From NCBI GenBank assembly GCA_965261165.1, contig OZ253445.1, positions 248,001 to 312,000 of the forward strand: 64,000 nt of DNA, written 5' to 3'. Source of the stretch: SMWN01 sp965261165 (GTDB taxonomy: Bacteria; Pseudomonadota; Gammaproteobacteria; Eutrophobiales; Eutrophobiaceae). Below the pieces are notes generated by a model. The model saw nothing but the letters and a program-made list of their open reading frames with translations. It did no database searches and was not told where the DNA came from. Shown here piece by piece: positions 49,575-58,874 of the stretch. Within the stretch, counting starts at the first letter, position 1. Each line of letters starts with the position of its first letter. Both the position numbers and the translations under genes were made by a program.

Positions 49575-52388
49575 ATGCTTACATTCCTAGGTCGGATATC
49601 CAACTATTTATTGCTCGTCTGGGTCGATATTGTTCAAGATCATAAGATACTGACTATTGTCCTCTGCCTTATCGTGGTTATTGTCTCTGTTGATTACACC
49701 AACAATAATCTTGGAATGAATACTGATACAGAAGATATGTTGTCTCCTGATCTTGCTTGGCGAAAACTGGATAAGGAATTATCAGCGGAATTCCCTCAGT
49801 TTAACAGTAACATTCTGGTCGTCATCGAAGCATCGACACCGGACCAAGCGATGGATGCTGCCGATAGGCTTTATGAACAACTAAAACAGGAAACAACATT
49901 ACCCAAGGGTGCCTCTATCAATTCGTGCACGAGCACCTTGAGTCCAGAATCTCCAATAACTGCGTTGGAAAGCACTTGCAATAGCACAACTATTACAAGC
50001 ACTTCCCGCCTTGCTCTTAGATATTCTGAACCTCAATCTGACTCATCCAGAATCAATAGAGGTACCCTTAAATCTATCTTCTCTTTTCGCGCTTTACCTT
50101 TCCTTAAAAAATCATCACTGCTGTTTTTTGAAGAAGATGAATTACAGGATTTATCTGATCGCCTTGCTGAAATCCAGCCATTCCTTGCCAGATTGACTGA
50201 AGATCAAAATATTCGCGGTTTATTCACCATGCTCGAAGAAGCGATTAGCGCCAAACTTGATGGGGAAGCAATTGAACTCTCCCCACTTATCAAACAAATC
50301 AATGCCTCACTTGATGCTATCTCATCAAACCAGCCCTATCAGCTTTCATGGCATAGCCTTATGACTGGCGAGAAACTTGATAAAGATATTTATCGGGAAT
50401 TTATTATCCTGCAACCAGAACTTGATTATAGCGACCTGTTTCCAGCAGAGGATGTCATTGAAAAGATCAGAGCTATTGGCAATGAATTGTCTATCAATGC
50501 AGAAAATAATCTACGCCTAAAGCTGAGCGGTGGCGTTGTACTCTCTCATGAAGAACTACAAAGCGTGATGGAAGGTACGCGACTCTCCGTCATCCTTGCT
50601 CTATGTATGGTCACCGTGATTATGATTGTCGGTCTGGGTTCTTTTTGGTTGGTGTTGGCAACCATCATCACTTTGATTAGTGGGCTTATTATCACCGCTG
50701 CCTGGGCGACATTGACTGTGGGAGAATTAAATCTAATCTCCGTCGCTTTCGCGGTACTTTATATCGGACTGGGTGTAGATTTTGCGATTCATTTTTGTCT
50801 GCGCTTCCGAGAATATCTTTTAAATAATAATGATCGCGCCCTTGCCCTGCGTAAAACATCTGAAAGCTCCGGTAGCTCGCTTTTTTTATGTGCAATCACC
50901 ACAGCAATCGGTTTCTATGCCTTCATGCCCACGAATTATGATGGCATCGCAGAACTGGGATGGATTTCTGGCGGCGGCATGTTTATCAGTTTTATTGTCA
51001 CCATGACATTGTTGCCAGCACTGCTGGGCATATTCCCATTTAAGGCGAAACCTATTGTTCAAAATAGGCCTTATTCAAATCTTAATAATTCAATAAATAA
51101 ATTGCTTGCTTTCCCGATCACTCATGCTAAAGCAATAAAGATTGCTTCTGTTCTGATTGCTAGCATACTCATTTTGGTTGTGCCCAAGGTCAAATTTGAT
51201 CACAACACCCTGAATCTACAAAATCCTGAGAATGAATCTGTCAAGACTTATATGGAGCTTCTGGCAGAAAGCGAATCATCACCATGGATAGCTAAAATTC
51301 TCGTAGATAATGCAGATGAAGCTATGTTGTTAGAGGAAAAACTGAAAACATTATCTTTAGTTGACGATGTTACCTGGCTGCATAAATTTATCCCTGAACA
51401 ACAGGAAGATAAATTATTTATTATTGAAGAGATAGACCTTATCCTCAGCGGCATGAATTTAAATTTGTCTCTACCTACTCCTGCTGTCGAAGACAGAATT
51501 ACCGCCATCAATAACCTACGCTTGTTAATGATCTCCAGGCAGGACGAACTAGATCAAATATCGCTTGCCAGAGATCTATTAAACAAACTTGAAATTTTTA
51601 TGCAACACCAGGCTCAATTAGGTGAACAACAAAAGAGTGAATTATTAATGAAGTTTGAGCATAGCCTGCTTGGCTCATTACCCGGTCGATTGGATTCACT
51701 GGATAATTCTCTTACAGCAGAAGCGGTCAGCAAGAATAGCCTTCCAACAGAATTGAGCAGTCGCTGGATCGGGCAAAATGGAAAATATTTACTTGAGATA
51801 TCACCAGTAGAAAATCTGCAAAACAATGAAGCTTTAGAAAGATTCGTAGTACAACTACAATCTAATTTTCCAAACGTCATTGGTTCGCCTGTTGTCAGTG
51901 TAGAGGCAGGGGAAGCAGTTATCTCTGCTTTTAAACAGGCTTTCATCACCGCCTTGTTTGTTATTTCCTTCTTACTATATATATTAATGGATAAATATCG
52001 GGATGTACTGCTAATCATGAGCCCTATTCTAATGGCAGCAATGTTAACTGCGGCAACCAGCATGGTCTTTTCTATCCCATTAAATTTCGCCAACATTATT
52101 GCTTTGCCATTATTGCTGGGAATAGGCGTAGACAGTGGCATACATATCCTGCATCGCTATAGAAATGCACCTCCAAAGAATGGCATTATTCTCGCTACCA
52201 GTTCAGCCCGTGCTGTATTGGTCAGCGCACTCACCACCATTGTTAGTATTGGTAATCTATCTTTTTCATCACACCTTGGCACAGCCAGTATGGGAAAATT
52301 GCTGACCATTGGAATCAGTATGACATTACTCTGTACATTGATTATCCTGCCTGCTTTACTGGCGGAAACTAAGAATAAATCTGAATGA
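49575..52388 (+). CDS. hpnN: Hopanoid transporter HpnN (RND/MMPL family)
   Basis: A 937-residue inner-membrane transporter with the pseudo-duplicated RND layout: a helix near residue 20-40, a large periplasmic loop, a helix bundle with LYIGLGVDFAIHFCLRFREYL, a second loop, and a second bundle with LLGIGVDSGIHILHRYRN. HpnN moves hopanoids from the inner to the outer membrane in Rhodopseudomonas. The N-terminal NLGMNTDTEDMLSPDLAWR is typical of the family. It starts 35 bp after hpnG and overlaps hpnA by four bases (ATGA). Confidence 0.93.
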   Translation: MLTFLGRISNYLLLVWVDIVQDHKILTIVLCLIVVIVSVDYTNNNLGMNTDTEDMLSPDLAWRKLDKELSAEFPQFNSNILVVIEASTPDQAMDAADRLYEQLKQETTLPKGASINSCTSTLSPESPITALESTCNSTTITSTSRLALRYSEPQSDSSRINRGTLKSIFSFRALPFLKKSSLLFFEEDELQDLSDRLAEIQPFLARLTEDQNIRGLFTMLEEAISAKLDGEAIELSPLIKQINASLDAISSNQPYQLSWHSLMTGEKLDKDIYREFIILQPELDYSDLFPAEDVIEKIRAIGNELSINAENNLRLKLSGGVVLSHEELQSVMEGTRLSVILALCMVTVIMIVGLGSFWLVLATIITLISGLIITAAWATLTVGELNLISVAFAVLYIGLGVDFAIHFCLRFREYLLNNNDRALALRKTSESSGSSLFLCAITTAIGFYAFMPTNYDGIAELGWISGGGMFISFIVTMTLLPALLGIFPFKAKPIVQNRPYSNLNNSINKLLAFPITHAKAIKIASVLIASILILVVPKVKFDHNTLNLQNPENESVKTYMELLAESESSPWIAKILVDNADEAMLLEEKLKTLSLVDDVTWLHKFIPEQQEDKLFIIEEIDLILSGMNLNLSLPTPAVEDRITAINNLRLLMISRQDELDQISLARDLLNKLEIFMQHQAQLGEQQKSELLMKFEHSLLGSLPGRLDSLDNSLTAEAVSKNSLPTELSSRWIGQNGKYLLEISPVENLQNNEALERFVVQLQSNFPNVIGSPVVSVEAGEAVISAFKQAFITALFVISFLLYILMDKYRDVLLIMSPILMAAMLTAATSMVFSIPLNFANIIALPLLLGIGVDSGIHILHRYRNAPPKNGIILATSSARAVLVSALTTIVSIGNLSFSSHLGTASMGKLLTIGISMTLLCTLIILPALLAETKNKSE

Positions 52389-53404
52389 AAACACTGATAA
52401 CAGGTGCAAATGGTTTTATTGGCTCAGCAGTCATGCGGCATTGTCTGAACGATGATCAGGATATCCGCGTTTTTGTCCGACCTGGTAGTAATCGAAAAAA
52501 CCTTGAAAATCTGCCAATAGAAATTTTTGAGGGGGATTTACAGGATAAAACTTCACAGAAAAATGCAGTGAAAGATTGTAATGCAGTATTTCATGTCGCT
52601 GCTGATTACAGATTATGGATCCCCGATCCAGATAATATGTATCAAACTAATGTCACTGGTACGCGAAATCTGATGTTGGTTAGTGCAGAAGCAGGTGTTG
52701 AGAAAATTGTTTATACCAGTAGTGTTGCCGTATTTGGATTAAACTCAGATGGCACACCTTCTAACGAAGAGTCTCCCATGACTATCGGAGATATGATTGG
52801 TCATTATAAGCGATCAAAATATTTGGCGGAAAAAGAAGTATCGAAGCTAGTTGATGAGGATGGACTACCAGCAATCATTGTCAATCCGTCAGCACCTCTA
52901 GGGCATGGAGATATTAAACCTACGCCAACAGGCAGTATTATTCTTGATACCTTGAATGACCGCATGCCCGCCTATGTCGATACTGGTTTGAATATTGCGC
53001 ATGTGGATGATGTTGCTAAAGGTCATCTATTGGCCTTTGAGAAAGGTAAGATTGGTGAACGCTATATTCTTGGTGGTGAAAATCTTAGTCTACAAGCTAT
53101 CCTCGGTATCATTTGTGAATTGTCAGATAAAGAACCGCCAAAGATTAAGTTGCCACACAACCTTATCTTACCTATCGCCTGGTGCATGGAGTGCTGGGCA
53201 GAGATCAGTAAAACTGAACCCAGAGCAACTGTTGATGAGATTCGTATGTCCAAGAAACTCATGTATTTTTCTTCAGACAAGGCTATTAAGGAACTAGGCT
53301 ATGAAATCAGGCCTGCAAAAGAGGCTATCAAAGATGCTATAGATTGGTTTATAAAAAATGGTTACTGCCGAAAAAAAATAGTACAAGGAAGAAATAATCT
53401 CTAG
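52385..53404 (+). CDS. hpnA: Hopanoid-associated sugar epimerase HpnA
   Basis: A 339-residue short-chain dehydrogenase/epimerase. The NAD(P)-binding TGANGFIGSAV is at residues 6-16, VFHVAADYRLW is at about 68-78, and the catalytic YxxxK is YKRSK at about 141-145. The HpnA family is defined by its hopanoid-cluster context, and its exact substrate is not established. The ATG overlaps the hpnN stop. The stop TAG (53402-53404) overlaps the stop of the convergent antiporter-subunit gene in a shared CTAG. Confidence 0.92.
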   Translation: MKTLITGANGFIGSAVMRHCLNDDQDIRVFVRPGSNRKNLENLPIEIFEGDLQDKTSQKNAVKDCNAVFHVAADYRLWIPDPDNMYQTNVTGTRNLMLVSAEAGVEKIVYTSSVAVFGLNSDGTPSNEESPMTIGDMIGHYKRSKYLAEKEVSKLVDEDGLPAIIVNPSAPLGHGDIKPTPTGSIILDTLNDRMPAYVDTGLNIAHVDDVAKGHLLAFEKGKIGERYILGGENLSLQAILGIICELSDKEPPKIKLPHNLILPIAWCMECWAEISKTEPRATVDEIRMSKKLMYFSSDKAIKELGYEIRPAKEAIKDAIDWFIKNGYCRKKIVQGRNNL

Positions 53405-55098
53405 CTGAGATTTGATAGGTAAAATAACAGATATCCAAGCAGGAAGAGCATCACCCAAAAGACTGCAACACTGGTTTGAAATTTTTTACCAATAAAACTC
53501 TGTTCGCCATAAATACGCGAAATACCCAAACCAACACTACATAACAGCCTATCTGTTGCGCCACTAACATAAGTAGCCAATGAGCAATAAATCTTTTTTA
53601 TAAAACTCCAGCTACCGGGCAATATTTTTCTGTACAAAAATTCCGCATCAATATTGATTGAACGCAATTCTGGTGGGTAGAGTCCCTGTTTTTGTAGCCA
53701 GACAAATGCCAGTGCCGAGAAGAACAATACCTGCAACTGTACAAGCACATGTGTCATATCGTATGGTGTATATTCAACCGAATTTGGTAACAAGCCATAA
53801 AGTAATTGTGGATTTGTGCCAATAAAGATACATAACAATGCTGCAATGGTCATTGCGATTAACATATTGTTTGGAGGGTCACTGACTCGTAGTCCAGAGT
53901 CATGGGCGAAGAATGCAAAATAAGGGATCTTGATGCCAGCATGGTGGAATACCCCGGCTGAGGCAAACAACAATGCCAGCCAAACCCCATGATAGCCTTC
54001 GGCTAAGGCAGCACTCATGACCATGGACTTACTGATAAAACCGCTGAACAATGGGAAGGCTGAGATAGAAGCAGCGCCAATGATGCAGAGGATGGTTGTT
54101 TTCGGCATGGTCTTATACAGGCCACCCAGTTCAGAACCATTCATCCGCCCTGTCATGTGCAACACCGCGCCCATAGACATAAATAATAAACCCTTAAAGA
54201 TCACGTCAGTAAAAGCATGAGCTACAGCACCATTAATGCTTAAGGCTGTGCCAATCCCAATGCCACAGATCATAAAACCTAACTGATTGATCATACTGTA
54301 ACCCAATACACGTCGCAGGTCATTTTCAATCACGGCATAAAAAATCGGGAAACAAGTCATTGCCATACCTATATAAACCAGCAATTCTATCCCAGGATAC
54401 GCACGCGCCATACAATAGACTGCTACCTTGGTGGTAAAGGCGCTTAAAAATACTGTCCCTGTCGGCGTTGCTTCCGCGTAGGCATCTGTTAGCCAATTAT
54501 GCAATAGTGGAAAGGCGCATTTAATTCCGAAAGCTATAAAAATAAGCCACGAGGCTAAACCATCTAAACCAATGTATTCGAATCGTGCATCGCCATTTTG
54601 ATAAATAAACATCGCGACACCAGCCAGTAATAACATACCAGAACTCATCTGAATAATGAGATAACGAAAGCCTGAGGCCATGGCCTTGTTTGTACGGCGC
54701 GCCCAAATCAGGAAGGTTGATGAAATAGCCATCAACTCCCAAAAGATAAACAGAGTAATAAGGTCGCCAGAGAATATGGCGCCCAATGCGCTACCAACAT
54801 AAAACAGAGCCGCGACTTGCTGCATGTTATCACGCACATGTAATGAATAAATAATTCCAATAAGTGCAGCAATATGAAATAAATAACCGAACAGCAGACT
54901 AAGTCTGTCTATTCTAAAAGGTTCCAGAATATAACCGAATAGAGAAAACTGTAAGGTACTGCCCTCTTCTAACCCAATCAGACTAAACCCGCCGATAATT
55001 GGCAATGCCAGTAACAAGGCATATCGAAGATAGCCGCGAAGAAATGGCAGCAATAATGCTGCAACAAAAAATAAAATAAAGGGAGGAAGACTATTCAT
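53401..55098 (-). CDS. NuoL/MrpA-D-like proton-translocating membrane subunit
   Basis: About 565 residues with about 14 predicted helices and the proton-antiporter (PF00361-type) core: ALFYVGSALGAIFSGDLITLFIFWELMAISS and a Lys-bearing GIKCAFPLLHNWLTDAYAEATPTGTVFLSAF. The N-terminal Na/H-antiporter extension is shorter than in NuoL. The frame begins at 55116, but the ATG at 55098 overlaps the preceding stop (ATGAATAG), favouring coupled translation. It is the last gene of a four-antiporter-like operon and ends tail-to-tail with hpnA. Whether it pumps H+ or exchanges Na+ cannot be decided. Confidence 0.8.
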   Translation of the reverse strand: MNSLPPFILFFVAALLLPFLRGYLRYALLLALPIIGGFSLIGLEEGSTLQFSLFGYILEPFRIDRLSLLFGYLFHIAALIGIIYSLHVRDNMQQVAALFYVGSALGAIFSGDLITLFIFWELMAISSTFLIWARRTNKAMASGFRYLIIQMSSGMLLLAGVAMFIYQNGDARFEYIGLDGLASWLIFIAFGIKCAFPLLHNWLTDAYAEATPTGTVFLSAFTTKVAVYCMARAYPGIELLVYIGMAMTCFPIFYAVIENDLRRVLGYSMINQLGFMICGIGIGTALSINGAVAHAFTDVIFKGLLFMSMGAVLHMTGRMNGSELGGLYKTMPKTTILCIIGAASISAFPLFSGFISKSMVMSAALAEGYHGVWLALLFASAGVFHHAGIKIPYFAFFAHDSGLRVSDPPNNMLIAMTIAALLCIFIGTNPQLLYGLLPNSVEYTPYDMTHVLVQLQVLFFSALAFVWLQKQGLYPPELRSINIDAEFLYRKILPGSWSFIKKIYCSLATYVSGATDRLLCSVGLGISRIYGEQSFIGKKFQTSVAVFWVMLFLLGYLLFYLSNLS

Positions 55099-55342
55099 CA
55101 TCATAATAATCTTCATCCCGCATCAGTATTTTACGCATCTTTGTTGCCATCAGCACCAACGCCACACAAGCGATAAAACCATAAATGGCATAAAAACCGA
55201 AGAGGCCTTCCCATGAGTGAATGGTATGTCGATGAATAAATATTTCGGCCGCCACCAACAAACCACAAATGACATAGAAAATACGTAACGCAAAACTCAC
55301 ATTCTCTGGTTTGTCGAAATAATATTCTTTTTCGTCTGGCAT
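55091..55342 (-). CDS. Small two-helix membrane protein of the antiporter operon
   Basis: An 83-residue protein with two hydrophobic helices (about 18-35 and 48-66) between charged ends; the C-terminus is acidic (RDEDYYDDE). No family was recognised. Its position, with an 18-bp gap after the upstream MrpD-like gene and an overlap with the downstream one, suggests an accessory subunit of the same complex. Confidence 0.7.
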   Translation of the reverse strand: MPDEKEYYFDKPENVSFALRIFYVICGLLVAAEIFIHRHTIHSWEGLFGFYAIYGFIACVALVLMATKMRKILMRDEDYYDDE

Positions 55343-55360
55343 AATATTTATTTAAATCAT

Positions 55361-56803
55361 TTATTCGGCAATTGACTGCATTAATTCATACGCAGGTTCA
55401 GGGAAGAAAAATAACGCCACGCAGCCCACACAAGTAATTGCCATTGCAATTAAACAAGGCCACGGTGCTTCCTTAGTCCCTGCATATGCCTCATCAGGTT
55501 CGCTAAAGAATCCGCGCACAGAAATAGGCAATAGATAGGCTACATTCAGTAAAGAACTGATAAGCAGCACTAACAGTGGGGCATAATACTCAGCTTCCAA
55601 TGTTCCCATCACCAGAAACCATTTACTCCACATGCCTCCCATCGGCGGTAACCCAATAATACTCATACTGCCAATCAAAAAAGCCATCATAGTAAATGGC
55701 ATGGTTTTGCCCAAACCACGCATCTGACTGATCTTGGTTTTATGACTGGCGACCATGATGGCGCCTGCGCAAAAAAATAAAGTAATCTTTCCAAATGCAT
55801 GCATGGCGATATGGATGCCACTGCCAATGATGCCCATGGTACTTGCCAGCATTGCGCCTAGGACAATATAAGCCAATTGACTGACGGTCGAGTAAGCCAG
55901 TCGCGCCTTAAGATTATCCTTGCTCATGGCAATGATCGAAGCAATCAGAATTGTTGCCGTCGCCATATATATTATCCACTCACTTGCACCTGTGTTTGCC
56001 AGTAAATCAATGCCAAATATATATACCGTGACTTTTAATACAGTAAACACACCCGCTTTAACCACGGCAACAGCATGTAACAAGGCGCTGACAGGCGTAG
56101 GCGCGACCATGGCCGCCGGTAGCCAACCATGAAATGGCATCAGTGCCGCTTTGCCAATGCCAAAGATGTAAAGGGCGAAGAGAATGGTAATCACTGCATC
56201 GGTTGTTTTACCTGCAAGAATACCGCCATCAGTAAAATCCAGTGTTCCAGTAATTGTCCACGTCCAGATGATGGCTAACAATTGCAAGGCAATGGAGGTT
56301 CCTAATAAATATCCCAGATAACGACGCCCAGAATATTTTGCCTCATCAGTCCCACTATGTGTTACCAATGGATAGGTGATTAGTGTAATTAATTCATAAA
56401 AAATAAATAGCGTAAACATGTTGGCACTAAAGGTAAGCCCCATGACAGACGACAGCGCTAATGCAAAACAAACATAAAAACGTGTTTGATTCTTCTCATG
56501 GTGACCGCGCATGTAACCAATAGAATAAATTGAAGTGACAATCCAGAGAAAACTGGCGACTAAGGCAAACAATATCCCCAGCGGCTCAACTGCGAAGGCT
56601 AAGGATAGTCCTGGCACGACTTCCAGTAATGTCACTTCAAGCACAGAACCCGCATTGAGAGAAGAATAAATCTTGGTGACAATCATAAATAAACTGACTG
56701 AAGAGATTAAAGTCACTGACTCTCGGAGATTAGGATGCCGACCCGTTAAACCGATTAAGGTTGCGCCTAGGGCGGGAATAAGAATCGCAGCTTCAATCAG
56801 CAT
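55361..56803 (-). CDS. MrpD/NuoM-like antiporter subunit (second of three)
   Basis: A 480-residue polytopic membrane protein with the proton-conducting antiporter domain: MFTLFIFYELITLITYPLV and IGKAALMPFHGWLPAAMVAPTPVSALLHAVAVVKAGVFTV, including the conserved Glu (helix 5) and Lys (helix 7) positions of the family. YSTVSQLAYIVLGAML is also typical. It starts 4 bp after the stop of the upstream MrpD-like gene. It is annotated in related genomes as a monovalent cation/proton antiporter D subunit; the transported ion is not established. Confidence 0.85.
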   Translation of the reverse strand: MLIEAAILIPALGATLIGLTGRHPNLRESVTLISSVSLFMIVTKIYSSLNAGSVLEVTLLEVVPGLSLAFAVEPLGILFALVASFLWIVTSIYSIGYMRGHHEKNQTRFYVCFALALSSVMGLTFSANMFTLFIFYELITLITYPLVTHSGTDEAKYSGRRYLGYLLGTSIALQLLAIIWTWTITGTLDFTDGGILAGKTTDAVITILFALYIFGIGKAALMPFHGWLPAAMVAPTPVSALLHAVAVVKAGVFTVLKVTVYIFGIDLLANTGASEWIIYMATATILIASIIAMSKDNLKARLAYSTVSQLAYIVLGAMLASTMGIIGSGIHIAMHAFGKITLFFCAGAIMVASHKTKISQMRGLGKTMPFTMMAFLIGSMSIIGLPPMGGMWSKWFLVMGTLEAEYYAPLLVLLISSLLNVAYLLPISVRGFFSEPDEAYAGTKEAPWPCLIAMAITCVGCVALFFFPEPAYELMQSIAE

Positions 56804-56807
56804 CGAC

Positions 56808-58304
56808 TTATTGCCCTCCCATCAGATAAACGGCTGCCTGTTGGGCGATGTCCGTAGTAAATGACGCATTCACGCCGAAATAAATATTCGCAAGAATAAC
56901 TATCCATAGCGGAATTAACATAGATAATGGTGCTTCTTTGAACTGCATAGGCTCAGTGTCAGCATCTTGGAAATAAACAACTTCGACAACCTTCCAGATA
57001 TAAATAACTGCCAGGATTGAACCTAAAAGAATCAATATAGCTAACCACCAACCCTTTTGCAGGGCAGCAACGATTAAATACCATTTACTAACAAAACCCA
57101 CCGTCGTTGGAATGCCGATCAAACTTAGTCCGCCAATCACAAATGCCATTGTCGTCCATGGCATTTGCCTGCCCACACCTTTTAAGTCTTTCAGTGAAGC
57201 TGAATCGAAGCGGAAGAAGAAACATGCAATAGCCATAAACAAAGCCGTTTTAATTAAGGCATGATTGAATAAATGCAATATGCCCGCCATGACTCCAGCG
57301 ACTGAAACCAGACTTATGCCTAAAATCATATAACCAATTTGGGCAATACTGGAATAAGCCAACATCTTTTTAATGTTATCTTGATATATCGCTGCCAGTG
57401 AGCCGCTGAAGATTGCCAATAGAGCCATCATCATCATCATACGATCAAGCAACATCACATCAAATACATACTCTGCACCGAAAATGCTAAACAGAAATCT
57501 GAGCAAGACATAAATAAAAACCTTACTGGTGGTACCTGACAGGAATGCAGAAACGATTGAAGGTGCATAGGTATAGGCGTTGGGTAACCAATGATGCAAA
57601 GGAAACAAACCAAATTTGATGCAGATACCAACGGTAAAAAAGGCAAATGCGGTCACGATGGTTCGTGTATCCTGCACATCTCGAATACGTTCTGCCATAT
57701 CAGCGATATTCAGTGTGCCGGTCATGACATACAACAAACCAACACCAATGAGGATGAATGTCGCCCCTACCGTGCCCAATATCAGATAGCGAAAAGCCGC
57801 CAATAATGCCTGTCTATCTCGTCCGGCACTGATCATTGCATAAGAAGACAATGAGGCAATCTCGATAAAGACAAACATATTAAAGGCATCGCCGGTAATG
57901 ATGACGCCACATAGACCCGTTAAATGCAGCAGAAAAGCCGTATAAAAAAGATAGATTCGGTCTTCCGAGATTTCCTTGTATACACTTTCGCGCGCAAAGG
58001 TAATGACAATGGAAGCAATCGCCGTAATGATTAATAAGACAAAGGCATTCAGAATATCAACACGATATTCAATTCCCCAAGGAGCATCCCAACCGCCGAT
58101 GGCATAAATAACTTCACCGTTGGTGAGTACCTGTTGCAATAGGAGTGAAGCAATAAGAAAGCTAACCCAGCTACTGACTAGAACAATACCCCAGACCAGA
58201 TTGTGTTTGTGCACTAACATGCAAATGGGTACAAATAAAAGAGGGAAAACGACCTGTAATACAGGCAGATGCTCTGAAATTACCAAGCTATTTTCTGTAC
58301 TCAA
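56808..58304 (-). CDS. MrpD-like antiporter subunit (first of three)
   Basis: A 498-residue membrane protein with the same antiporter core: DAFNMFVFIEIASLSSYAMIS with the family Glu, and CIKFGLFPLHHWLPNAYTYAPSIVSAFLSG with the Lys. AYSSIAQIGYMILG and GIPTTVGFVSKWYLI are also present. It overlaps the upstream MrpC-like gene by 4 bp and abuts the next antiporter gene, so the three are co-translated. Confidence 0.87.
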   Translation of the reverse strand: MSTENSLVISEHLPVLQVVFPLLFVPICMLVHKHNLVWGIVLVSSWVSFLIASLLLQQVLTNGEVIYAIGGWDAPWGIEYRVDILNAFVLLIITAIASIVITFARESVYKEISEDRIYLFYTAFLLHLTGLCGVIITGDAFNMFVFIEIASLSSYAMISAGRDRQALLAAFRYLILGTVGATFILIGVGLLYVMTGTLNIADMAERIRDVQDTRTIVTAFAFFTVGICIKFGLFPLHHWLPNAYTYAPSIVSAFLSGTTSKVFIYVLLRFLFSIFGAEYVFDVMLLDRMMMMMALLAIFSGSLAAIYQDNIKKMLAYSSIAQIGYMILGISLVSVAGVMAGILHLFNHALIKTALFMAIACFFFRFDSASLKDLKGVGRQMPWTTMAFVIGGLSLIGIPTTVGFVSKWYLIVAALQKGWWLAILILLGSILAVIYIWKVVEVVYFQDADTEPMQFKEAPLSMLIPLWIVILANIYFGVNASFTTDIAQQAAVYLMGGQ

Positions 58305-58654
58305 TTTTGTTCCATCTCGTTGATTTCGTTTTCGTCAATACTGCCGTATGCTTGGTAGATACGTACGGTTAAGGCCAAACCAAGCGCGGTGGTGGCGATG
58401 CCGACGACAATGGCAGTCAGAATCAGGACATGGGGCAATGGGGCTGAATATTGAGTATAGGCTTCTGAATAGATAGGAGCTGTGCCGCCAGTGAGATAAC
58501 CCATTGATATAAATAGAATAAATACAGAAACCTGGAAGATATTCAGACCGATGAGCTTCCTGACTAAATTGCTATTAGCGATAACGATATAAAACCCCAT
58601 CATCATCAGGATAATAGCTATCCAGTAGTTATATAGACCTAAAAAACTTTCCAT
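58301..58654 (-). CDS. MrpC/NuoK-like subunit
   Basis: 117 residues with three transmembrane helices and the MrpC/NuoK pattern NLVRKLIGLNIFQVSVFILFIS, followed by PLPHVLILTAIVVGIATTALGLAL. The frame is open to 58807, but that extension runs through a hairpin and lacks family similarity, so ATG 58654 (MESFLGLYNYW) is the start. It is the first gene of the antiporter operon. Confidence 0.85.
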   Translation of the reverse strand: MESFLGLYNYWIAIILMMMGFYIVIANSNLVRKLIGLNIFQVSVFILFISMGYLTGGTAPIYSEAYTQYSAPLPHVLILTAIVVGIATTALGLALTVRIYQAYGSIDENEINEMEQN

Positions 58655-58722
58655 CCGACAATCATATCCTAAGCAGTAATATTGCTTCATACCATTACAA
58701 TACATCTTACAAAACAAGTGAA

Positions 58723-58740
58723 ACCCCGCCATTGCGGGGT
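58723..58740 (-). other. Stable hairpin in the 5' region of the antiporter operon
   Basis: A perfect 7-bp stem ACCCCGC/GCGGGGT with a CATT loop lies 69-86 bp upstream of the ATG at 58654. On the minus strand it is followed by a moderately T-rich tail (TTTCACTTGTTTT). No gene ends here, so it could be a leader attenuator or an incidental hairpin. Confidence 0.45.
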
Positions 58741-58874
58741 CTGAATCCTCGAAACAGATATGAAATCCATACATGCCTGATATCGTCTCAACGTGTATTA
58801 TACCCAAAAAAAGAAGAATGACGTCAACACAGAAATACTTACACTAATTATCAAAATAATCATAGATCAGGCAA

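Noticed and set aside
58655..58807. N-terminal extension of the MrpC-like gene
   Set aside because: It passes through the GC-rich hairpin and is not membrane-like or conserved in the family; ATG 58654 fits MrpC/NuoK.
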